A stretch of 9,725 bases of DNA, taken from Pseudomonadales bacterium. Lineage in GTDB: Bacteria; Pseudomonadota; Gammaproteobacteria; Pseudomonadales; DT-91. The notes below the pieces were generated by a model. The model was not told the origin of the DNA, made no database searches, and worked only from the letters and a program-made list of their open reading frames with translations. Positions 1 through 5,143 of this stretch are shown in pieces. Within the stretch, counting starts at the first letter, position 1. The number at the start of each line of letters is the position of its first letter. Location of the stretch: positions 9,748 through 19,472 of the forward strand of contig JABSRR010000038.1 in the NCBI GenBank assembly GCA_013215025.1, in the 5' to 3' direction. Position numbers and translations under genes: made by a program.

Positions 1-164
1 ACCATTTCAGCATAAGCCTCGGTGGCGACGGTTTTGTCACCTGCAGCAATCGCCGAAATAACTTTTTTGATATAGGTGCGAACCATAGAGCGCTGGCTTG
101 CATTACGGGCACGACGCACGACTGCTTGGCGAGCACGTTTTTTTGCTTGTGGAGAATTTGCCAC
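1..164 (-). CDS. rpsT: 30S ribosomal protein S20 (partial, C-terminus beyond left edge)
   Basis: S20 is a small basic protein of the 30S ribosomal subunit that binds 16S rRNA early in assembly. The reverse strand translates to an N-terminus reading (M)[12 protein letters not shown], followed by an Arg/Lys-rich helix ([20 protein letters not shown]), which is typical of S20. About 54 codons are present of a protein usually near 87 residues; the rest lies beyond position 1. No ATG is in place: the only start matching the family N-terminus is GTG at 164, preceded by a good ribosome binding site (GAGAGGA, 173-179) with 8 nt spacing. A non-ATG start recalls E. coli rpsT, which uses UUG and is autoregulated at translation. 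Similar control here is inference. A promoter lies upstream at 232-260, so the gene is probably transcribed separately from the thioesterase gene. Confidence 0.96.
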   Translation of the reverse strand, partial: MANSPQAKKRARQAVVRRARNASQRSMVRTYIKKVISAIAAGDKTVATEAYAEM

Positions 165-172
165 GGTGTTTG

Positions 173-179
173 TCCTCTC
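173..179 (-). promoter_or_regulatory. rpsT ribosome binding site
   Basis: GAGAGGA on the minus strand lies 8 nt before the GTG codon at 164. It fixes that GTG as the rpsT start, since no ATG is nearby in frame. Confidence 0.75.
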
Positions 180-184
180 AGTTT

Positions 185-199
185 AGCGATATTGTCGCT
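185..199 (-). promoter_or_regulatory. Small hairpin in the rpsT 5' leader
   Basis: AGCGA (185-189) and TCGCT (195-199) are perfect complements around a five-base loop. The hairpin would form in the rpsT mRNA leader just upstream of the ribosome binding site. S20 is known to repress its own translation in E. coli, so this could be part of a control element. The stem is only 5 bp, so chance is possible. Confidence 0.35.
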
Positions 200-231
200 A
201 GAAAAAGTGTAGATAAAAATCAAGGTCGCAA

Positions 232-260
232 ATTATTCATATTTGCACCAGTCTTGTCAA
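232..260 (-). promoter_or_regulatory. Sigma-70 type promoter for rpsT
   Basis: On the minus strand there is a perfect -35 TTGACA (255-260), a 17-bp spacer and the -10 AATAAT (232-237, five of six consensus bases). Transcription would begin near 225, giving a leader of about 60 nt that includes the small hairpin and the ribosome binding site. The -35 box contains the TGA stop codon (257-259) of the upstream thioesterase gene, so the two genes are packed tightly yet rpsT has its own strong promoter, as expected for a ribosomal protein. Confidence 0.75.
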
Positions 261-700
261 TCAAAACCTTTGTCTTCAGGCGGGAATAATGAGGCAAAAC
301 AAGGGCTCACCGGTTCTAGGCGTTTCAGCTGATAATTAAAGTGCAGCATCGCAGTTTTTGCTATGGCAACTAAGCGTCCATCAGCCTTTTTGCTGACGCG
401 GTACAGATAGTCACAGCCAAAGCGCGAAAAGTCTGCGGCGGCCACTTCAATGATAAGTTCATCACCATAATGTGCCTCTGCTTTATAAATCACGGCTAGA
501 TCGGCGTTAATAAAATTTTCACGCTGAGTCACGCTTTGAGACCAGTCTAGGCTTGCTGAAAAACGAGTTCTAGCCTCGTTGAGCATGGCTACTAAATGCT
601 CATTAGCCAAATGATTAGCGCGGTTCACGTGTTGAATAAGTACTGGGATTTCTGTCTTAAAAGAAAATGATTTGGGAAGCTCGATGCTGAGTTTTGCCAT
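257..700 (-). CDS. Hotdog-fold acyl-CoA thioesterase family protein (4HBT/YbgC-like)
   Basis: The 147-residue product fits a single hotdog domain, the fold of 4-hydroxybenzoyl-CoA/YbgC-type thioesterases, which hydrolyse acyl-CoA or acyl-ACP thioesters. The N-terminal third reads IPVLIQHVNRANHLANEHL followed by MLNEAR (residues 18-44). This matches the family signature in which an Asp-x-Asn or Asp-x-Asp is followed by His, a helix and a closing EAR or ERAR. A later segment (residues about 67-120, ADLAVIYKAEAHYGDELIIEV then DGRLVAIAKTAMLHF) fits the remaining strands. His24 stands where I recall a conserved Asp in the subfamily, so activity is uncertain. No good ribosome binding site precedes the ATG at 700. 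It lies between dgkA and rpsT on the same strand, with 129 bp separating it from dgkA. The substrate cannot be read from context. Confidence 0.75.
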   Translation of the reverse strand: MAKLSIELPKSFSFKTEIPVLIQHVNRANHLANEHLVAMLNEARTRFSASLDWSQSVTQRENFINADLAVIYKAEAHYGDELIIEVAAADFSRFGCDYLYRVSKKADGRLVAIAKTAMLHFNYQLKRLEPVSPCFASLFPPEDKGFD

Positions 701-829
701 AATAGGAGTCTGCAGTCATTTAAAGAATAATGAGATGGATGGTTCTAGCTTTAATCAGCAGTGATTATTAAGCAGTGCTATTTATCTGATGTGCTTTGTT
801 TTCTCAAGTTCTGTTCATGCTGAGTATTG

Positions 830-1261
830 CTAGCCAAAGCGCTGCCATGCTACTAAGGTCCAGCAAATTACAGCCAGCACTAAGCTAAACATGACAGCTG
901 CTGAGCCCATATCCTTAGCTCGTCCTGAGAGTTTGTGCTGCTCATCACTGATGCGGTCAACAACCGCCTCAATGGCAGAGTTGATTAACTCAATAATCAC
1001 GATCAAAAACAACGGCAGAATTAATATGATTTGCTCAAGTGCAGTTTGACCTAACCAAAATGCCGCAGGCAACAATAGCAGTATAAGGCTTAATTCTTGC
1101 CGAAATGCAGTTTCATGAGTCCATGCTGCGCGTATGCCTTTTACCGAATATAGGCCAGCCCAAATAATCCGTTTGAGACCTTTACGGCCTGGTTTATTGC
1201 TGAGACGGATAGACGCTGATTCGTTACTTGCTGAATTCTTTGTGCCGGAATAACCTTTCAT
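830..1261 (-). CDS. dgkA: Diacylglycerol kinase (prokaryotic, integral membrane)
   Basis: DgkA is a small trimeric inner-membrane kinase that phosphorylates diacylglycerol to phosphatidic acid with ATP. It recycles diacylglycerol released when phospholipid head groups are used for periplasmic glucans or LPS decoration. The 143-residue product has the family core: an amphipathic start, HETAFRQE (residues 49-56), three hydrophobic segments (about 58-70, 78-95 and 119-138) and the signature ELINSAIEAVVDRI (91-104), then SGRAKDMGSAAV. Glu91, Asn94 and Glu98 correspond to the E. coli active-site and metal-binding residues Glu69, Asn72 and Glu76. An extra 22 or so residues at the N-terminus, Ser/Asn/Lys-rich, are absent from the 122-residue E. 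coli enzyme. AAGG lies about 6 nt before the ATG. It is between nadE and the thioesterase gene on the same strand, with gaps over 120 bp on both sides. Confidence 0.96.
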   Translation of the reverse strand: MKGYSGTKNSASNESASIRLSNKPGRKGLKRIIWAGLYSVKGIRAAWTHETAFRQELSLILLLLPAAFWLGQTALEQIILILPLFLIVIIELINSAIEAVVDRISDEQHKLSGRAKDMGSAAVMFSLVLAVICWTLVAWQRFG

Positions 1262-1282
1262 AAAAAGCCTTAGACGCTAAAA

Positions 1283-1291
1283 ATTATGTCA
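1283..1291 (-). promoter_or_regulatory. Candidate extended -10 promoter for dgkA
   Basis: The minus strand reads TGACATAAT: TG, one base, then CATAAT with five of six consensus -10 bases. No -35 box is evident at 16-18 bp, which extended -10 promoters tolerate. Transcription would start near 1276, leaving a leader of about 15 nt that holds the AAGG site of dgkA. AT-rich sequence makes chance matches common. Confidence 0.35.
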
Positions 1292-1316
1292 AAGAAAGTA
1301 AGTATCAGTATTAACT

Positions 1317-1338
1317 GCCTAATGATGTTGAATTAGGC
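1317..1338 (-). terminator. Inverted repeat between nadE and dgkA, possible weak terminator
   Basis: GCCTAAT (1317-1323) and ATTAGGC (1332-1338) are perfect 7-base complements around an 8-base loop, 53 bp past the nadE stop. On the minus strand the stem is followed by AGTTAATA, not a real T-run, so an efficient intrinsic terminator is doubtful. It may instead stabilise the nadE mRNA 3' end. Confidence 0.4.
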
Positions 1339-1390
1339 GCGTGAAATAGTGATTGTAAGCAATCAGTCGAATATCGGTCATCGAATATGC

Positions 1391-2239
1391 TTAATCGTAT
1401 ATGGTTGGGATAGGCTGACGCTTATGCTCAGTTCGGTTATAAATTTTCACTAAGGATTGTTCAACATTGCTGCTGACTGATTTGCCTTCGAGAAAATCAT
1501 CAATTTGATCATAGCTTAAACCCAGTGCCGACTCATCCGCTTTTTGTGGGTTGAGGGTCTCAAGATCAGCAGTAGGGGCTTTTTCAATTAATGTATTTGG
1601 GCAGCCTAAAAAGCTGGCAATCTGCCTCACCTGTCGCTTGCTCAAGCCAAACAATGGGGCAATATCGCAGGCGCCGTCGCCCCATTTAGTATAAAACCCA
1701 GTAATATTTTCAGCAGAATGATCTGTGCCGAGCACCAAGCCGCCACCGGGCAAAAGGGCAGCCAGTTCATATTGCAAAACCATTCGTGTTCTTGCTTTAA
1801 CATTACCTTTGGCGAAATCAATTTGGTGTTCGCTCTGCTGTTCAAGTAGGCCAAGTGACTGTAATGCTTCAGTGGTTTCTTGGTGGATGCTATCGGCGCC
1901 TTGCTTAACGTTGAGCGTGGTCGTTAAGCTTGGCTGAATAAAACCAATGGATAGTTGGGCGTCGTCTTCATCGAGTTGGCTGTCATAAGGAAGGCGTACC
2001 GCGACGAACTTGAAATCTGTGCAGTCTGCTGCGGTATTTAATTTATTGACGGCGAGCTGCGCTAAGCGGCCACAGGTAGCAGAATCAATGCCGCCGGAAA
2101 TACCTAATACTAAGTTTTTACAGCCAGAGGCTTGAAGCTGGTCGGCAATGAATTGACTGCGTCGTTCAACCTCAGCGGCTGGGTCGATCTCAGGTAAAAC
2201 ACGCATGGCTTGGATAATTTCGGGGCTGTTAACAAGCAT
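1391..2239 (-). CDS. nadE: NH3-dependent NAD+ synthetase
   Basis: NadE catalyses the last step of NAD synthesis, amidating nicotinic acid adenine dinucleotide with ammonia and ATP through an adenylated intermediate. The product carries the N-type ATP pyrophosphatase P-loop SGGIDS (residues 48-53 from this start), then [24 protein letters not shown], the core [35 protein letters not shown] and KAPTADLE, and ends [12 protein letters not shown]. There is no glutaminase domain, so it uses free ammonia. The reading frame stays open upstream to a TTG at 2299, but ATG 2239 is preferred: it puts the P-loop at the same residue as in the 275-residue E. coli enzyme, and GCGG lies 9 nt upstream. ATG 2245 is the alternative. 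The TTG falls within a possible terminator after bamD. The gene lies 118 bp downstream of bamD with its own candidate promoter. Confidence 0.95.
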   Translation of the reverse strand: MLVNSPEIIQAMRVLPEIDPAAEVERRSQFIADQLQASGCKNLVLGISGGIDSATCGRLAQLAVNKLNTAADCTDFKFVAVRLPYDSQLDEDDAQLSIGFIQPSLTTTLNVKQGADSIHQETTEALQSLGLLEQQSEHQIDFAKGNVKARTRMVLQYELAALLPGGGLVLGTDHSAENITGFYTKWGDGACDIAPLFGLSKRQVRQIASFLGCPNTLIEKAPTADLETLNPQKADESALGLSYDQIDDFLEGKSVSSNVEQSLVKIYNRTEHKRQPIPTIYD

Positions 2240-2271
2240 ATACATCAACCGCTGTGATAAAAACTTAGCTG

Positions 2272-2299
2272 ATTTTAAACCAAATTGGCTAAAAACCAA
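2272..2299 (-). promoter_or_regulatory. Candidate promoter for nadE
   Basis: On the minus strand, TTGGTT (2294-2299, three of six -35 bases) is followed by a 16-bp spacer and TAAAAT (2272-2277, five of six -10 bases). Transcription would start near 2265, about 25 nt before the preferred ATG at 2239. The match is modest and the region is AT-rich. Confidence 0.3.
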
Positions 2300-2322
2300 G
2301 CGCCAATCCGGCGAATATTGGC
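2291..2322 (-). terminator. Possible intrinsic terminator downstream of bamD
   Basis: GCCAAT (2302-2307) and ATTGGC (2317-2322) form a 6-bp stem with a 9-base loop, 36 bp past the bamD stop. On the minus strand the stem is followed after a few bases by TTTTT (2291-2295). This fits a weak Rho-independent terminator for bamD. It would separate bamD from nadE transcription, in keeping with a separate nadE promoter, and it overlaps the TTG codon at 2299 that could otherwise extend nadE. Confidence 0.4.
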
Positions 2323-2357
2323 TGCAAAGATTGCAGTCTAGTCACAAACTCAAGGTG

Positions 2358-3218
2358 CTAGCTGCGGCGATTATCAAATGCTGGTGGGTTTGGCTGGCTA
2401 AACACACGCGTACCGGTGTTTTCTAAGCGCCAAGCTTCCGCCTGCTCAAGCTTAAACTCACTGTTCAGCTGACCATTGTCGGCAATCGCCTCATGACCGG
2501 GATAGTTTTGTTTTAGCAGCGACAGACTTTGAGCTGATAAATCATTCATACCTAATAGGCTGTAGGCTTGAGCCATGACCGCTAGCCCATCACTGACGGC
2601 AGGAGATTCTTGAAAATTCTCAATCACGTATTTTCCGCGGTTAGCCGCAGCAAGATAGGCCCCGCGCTTGAAATAATAATTGGCAACATGCACTTCGTGT
2701 CTGGCCATCAGATTGCGTAAAAACCGCATGCGGCCTAATGAGTCTGCAGCAAAGCGGCTGTCTGGAAATTTATTCACCAGCTCTGAAAAGTCGTTATACG
2801 ACTCTTGTGCCAGTCCTGGGTCGCGCTTGGATAAATCGATATTGAAAAACTTATCTAAGGAGCTGCGATTCATATCAAAACGCGCTAGGCCACGATAATA
2901 GTAAGCATAGTCAACTTCTGGGTGATCAGGGTGCAGTCGGATGAAGCGGTCTGCCGCAGTCATCGCCAATTCGTAATCATAGGCCTGATAGTAAGCGGTG
3001 ATGATTTCAAGCTGTGATTGTTCAGCATACTGGCCAAACGGGAAACGGGTTTCTAACATTTGGTAGAGTTCGGCCGATTGAGCGAAGCGACCATCAATCA
3101 TTAGCCTGCGGGCTTGTTCATACAGCTGATCTTCGCTGTAATAGTCATATTGTGATTTACCTTGCCCGGCACAGAAGCTTAAAAGTAAGCATAAAAATAG
3201 GGAGGCTAAGCGCTGCAT
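2358..3218 (-). CDS. bamD: Outer membrane protein assembly factor BamD (lipoprotein)
   Basis: BamD is the essential lipoprotein of the BAM complex. It works with BamA on the periplasmic face of the outer membrane to fold beta-barrel proteins. The 286-residue product begins with a signal peptide (MQRLASLFLCLLLSFC) and continues as tetratricopeptide-like helical repeats. Family landmarks are LYEQARRLMIDGRFAQSAELY (residues 32-52), ETRFPFGQYAEQSQLEIITAYY (56-77), ADRFIRLHPDHPEVDYAYYYRGL (89-111), SKRDPGLAQESYNDFSELVNKFPDSRFAADS (130-160) and VANYYFKRGAYLAAANRGK (178-196). The predicted lipidated Cys16 is preceded by Phe, which breaks the usual lipobox rule of Gly, Ala or Ser at -1. A C-terminal tail makes it about 40 residues longer than E. 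coli BamD. ATG 3218 is the only good start, because an in-frame TAG lies 12 nt upstream. It is divergent from rluD, an arrangement also seen in E. coli and Pseudomonas. Confidence 0.95.
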   Translation of the reverse strand: MQRLASLFLCLLLSFCAGQGKSQYDYYSEDQLYEQARRLMIDGRFAQSAELYQMLETRFPFGQYAEQSQLEIITAYYQAYDYELAMTAADRFIRLHPDHPEVDYAYYYRGLARFDMNRSSLDKFFNIDLSKRDPGLAQESYNDFSELVNKFPDSRFAADSLGRMRFLRNLMARHEVHVANYYFKRGAYLAAANRGKYVIENFQESPAVSDGLAVMAQAYSLLGMNDLSAQSLSLLKQNYPGHEAIADNGQLNSEFKLEQAEAWRLENTGTRVFSQPNPPAFDNRRS

Positions 3219-3259
3219 AGTAAAACTCTAATTAAGGTGTCATTGTTATTCTTCGAGGT

Positions 3260-3288
3260 ACAATATTTAAGCATATCTTGCTCGGCAA
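3260..3288 (-). promoter_or_regulatory. Candidate promoter for bamD
   Basis: On the minus strand, TTGCCG (3283-3288) and TATTGT (3260-3265) are separated by exactly 17 bp, each with four of six consensus bases. Transcription would start near 3253, about 35 nt before the bamD ATG. The match is moderate but spacing and position fit well. Confidence 0.4.
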
Positions 3289-3311
3289 CCCAAGGTAAAC
3301 TGCGTTATAGG

Positions 3312-3340
3312 CCGACAAATTTGTTATTTGCCATTATAAT
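3312..3340 (+). promoter_or_regulatory. Sigma-70 promoter for the rluD-pgeF operon
   Basis: CCGACA (3312-3317, four of six -35 bases) is followed by a 17-bp spacer and a perfect -10 TATAAT (3335-3340). Transcription would start near 3347, about 21 nt before the rluD ATG. The -10 lies inside the 10-bp palindrome CATTATAATG (3332-3341), and another 10-bp palindrome, ACAAATTTGT (3315-3324), overlaps the -35 and spacer. Either could bind a dimeric regulator, but both are short and AT-rich. Confidence 0.7.
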
Positions 3341-3367
3341 GATCGGCTGTTTTTGAGAAAGAAAGCT

Positions 3368-4348
3368 ATGTCTGCAAGTGAATCGATTCAATTAACCGCG
3401 TCTGTTCCAGAATCTATGGATCAACTTCGGCTTGATAAAGTCGCAGCCACTTTGTTTGCGCAATACTCCCGCTCGCGGATTCAAACTTGGATCAAGCAAG
3501 GCGCTTTAACGGTTGATGGCGAAGTACTGAAAAGCAAAGACAAAGTGTGTTTAGGTCAAACCTTGCAGATCAATGCCGTGCTGACAAAAGAGGTCGATGA
3601 TGCAGCTGCGCAACCGATCGGTTTAGATATTATCTATGAAGATGATAGTTTAATCGTGCTGAACAAGCCGGCGAATTTAGTCGTACACCCTGCGGCGGGT
3701 CATCGTGATAATACCTTATTAAATGGTTTATTATTTCATTGTCCACAACTTGAGCAGTTACCCCGTGCTGGCATAGTGCATCGCCTTGATAAAGACACAA
3801 CAGGCTTGATGGTCGTTGCCAAGACATTGGCCGCTCACAATGCATTAGTGACACAACTGCAGGCGCGAACCGTTAGCAGACAATATTATGCGCTGGTTCA
3901 GGGGGTAGTTACTGCCGGCGCTACAGTCAATGCCAATCTGGGGCGACACCCCAGCCAGCGACAAAAGCAGGCGGTGCTTGAATTTGGTGGCAAAGAGGCA
4001 GTTACTCATTATCGTGTCGTAGAAAAGTATCGCGCACATACCTTGGTACGTTGTCAATTAGAGACGGGGCGCACGCATCAAATCCGGGTGCATATGGCCC
4101 ACGCTAGATTCCCTTTACTGGGTGATAAACTGTATGGTGGCAGGCCAAAGCTGCCCAAGGCTGCTAGTCAGGATCTGATAAAGGCATTGCAGGGCTTTCC
4201 TCGCCAAGCTTTGCACGCGTTTAAGCTGGGTCTGAATCATCCAGAAGATGATCAGTACTGCGAGTGGGAAATTCCTATCGCTGATGACATGCAGTCTCTA
4301 CTAGCAGTCGTTAAGCAAGAGAGCGAAGCATATAATCAAGAGATGTAG
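3368..4348 (+). CDS. rluD: 23S rRNA pseudouridine(1911/1915/1917) synthase
   Basis: RluD converts three uridines in helix 69 of 23S rRNA (1911, 1915 and 1917 in E. coli) to pseudouridine late in 50S assembly. The product has an N-terminal S4-like RNA-binding domain (residues about 18-75, with YSRSRIQTWIKQGALTVDG), then the RluA-type catalytic domain. Motif I is HRLDKDTTGLMVVAK, with catalytic Asp141. LVVHPAAG, VTHYRV, ETGRTHQIRVHMAH, GDKLYGGRPK and RQALHA follow, the last four being hallmarks of RluD/RluC-type enzymes. ATG 3368 gives 326 residues, the same length as E. coli RluD, and a purine-rich binding site (GAGAAAGAAAG) lies just upstream. An in-frame TTG at 3355 minus two (3353) would add five residues but overlaps that site. 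It is the first gene of an operon with pgeF, which begins 3 nt after its stop. Confidence 0.97.
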   Translation: MSASESIQLTASVPESMDQLRLDKVAATLFAQYSRSRIQTWIKQGALTVDGEVLKSKDKVCLGQTLQINAVLTKEVDDAAAQPIGLDIIYEDDSLIVLNKPANLVVHPAAGHRDNTLLNGLLFHCPQLEQLPRAGIVHRLDKDTTGLMVVAKTLAAHNALVTQLQARTVSRQYYALVQGVVTAGATVNANLGRHPSQRQKQAVLEFGGKEAVTHYRVVEKYRAHTLVRCQLETGRTHQIRVHMAHARFPLLGDKLYGGRPKLPKAASQDLIKALQGFPRQALHAFKLGLNHPEDDQYCEWEIPIADDMQSLLAVVKQESEAYNQEM

Positions 4349-4351
4349 CGT

Positions 4352-5098
4352 ATGAGTTTTATTCGAGCCAGTTGGTCTGCGCCCGATGCCGTTGTGGCCG
4401 GCGTCAGTAACCGCTATGGCGGTGTTTCATTACCGCCCTTCAATAGTTTTAATCTGGCATTACACGTTGGCGATGATCAGGTCGCGGTGAATGCCAATAG
4501 AGCCTTACTTGCGCAGCATCTTCGCCTGCCAGCGCAGAATATTCAATGGCTGGATCAAGTGCACGGTGGCAAAGTTATTGTGGCCGATCGCAACAGCCTC
4601 GCCACAACGCCGCGTGGTGATGCATTGGTAACCGCTGTGCCCGGTATTGCGTTGGCAATTATGACGGCTGATTGTTTGCCGATCTTACTCACCGATCCGC
4701 AGGGTAAGCAGGTTGCAGCTATTCATGCAGGTTGGCGTTCACTGGTCTCAGGTGTTATTGATAGTACGGTGGCTGCTATGCACGCTGAGCCTCAGTCTTT
4801 GCTCGCCTGGTTGGGGCCTGCTATTGGGCCGCGACAATATGAGGTAGGTGAGGACGTTAAAGAGGCGTTTTTGAATAGCGATTTTGGCGAGAATGCGCTC
4901 AAGGCCTTCAAGCCGGTTGCCGGACATGAGTATAAGTATTATGCAAATTTGTATCGACTTGCAAAAATGCGATTGCGCCAGCTAGGCGTAACTCATATTA
5001 CGGGCAGAAAGTACTGCACTCTGAGTGAGCAGCAATGGTTTTCTTATCGTCGCGATGGTGAAACCGGCCGCATGGCCAGTTTTATCATGATTCGCTAA
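4352..5098 (+). CDS. pgeF: Peptidoglycan editing factor PgeF (YfiH/laccase-domain family)
   Basis: This family, once annotated as polyphenol oxidase or laccase-domain protein, includes E. coli YfiH (PgeF), which guards against L-serine being built into the peptidoglycan stem peptide in place of L-alanine. Related proteins act as purine nucleoside phosphorylases or adenosine deaminases, so the exact reaction is inferred. The 248-residue product has the family metal-site motifs: DQVHGG (His71), TADCLPIL (Cys108) and IHAGWRSL (His125). GVSNRYGGVS and FNSFNLALHVGDD stand near the N-terminus, and LGPAIGPRQYEVG and QWFSYRRDGETGRMAS occur later. Its ATG lies 3 nt past the rluD stop with GAGA upstream, so the two are translationally close. 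The rluD-pgeF pairing is conserved in gammaproteobacteria. clpB, which follows pgeF in E. coli and Pseudomonas, is absent here; a convergent ygiQ lies 45 bp downstream. Confidence 0.95.
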   Translation: MSFIRASWSAPDAVVAGVSNRYGGVSLPPFNSFNLALHVGDDQVAVNANRALLAQHLRLPAQNIQWLDQVHGGKVIVADRNSLATTPRGDALVTAVPGIALAIMTADCLPILLTDPQGKQVAAIHAGWRSLVSGVIDSTVAAMHAEPQSLLAWLGPAIGPRQYEVGEDVKEAFLNSDFGENALKAFKPVAGHEYKYYANLYRLAKMRLRQLGVTHITGRKYCTLSEQQWFSYRRDGETGRMASFIMIR

Positions 5099-5143
5099 GT
5101 GTCGTTACCAGTTACCAGCTAGCAGTGACAAGTTTCATTACAG

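Noticed and set aside
98..289. Plus-strand open frame of 63 codons
   Set aside because: It runs antisense through rpsT and its promoter and has no family resemblance; S20 on the other strand is certain.
757..777. Direct repeat AGCAGTG (757-763 and 771-777) upstream of the thioesterase gene
   Set aside because: Two 7-base copies 14 bp apart are too little to call an operator.
1367..1388. Direct repeat TCGAATAT near the nadE 3' end
   Set aside because: Two 8-base copies, one overlapping the edge of the coding region, with no further support.
5100..5130. Possible bidirectional terminator between pgeF and ygiQ, with a tandem GTTACCA duplication (5104-5117)
   Set aside because: The TGTC/GACA ends pair, but the stem needs wobble pairs and mismatches and there is no T-run on either strand.
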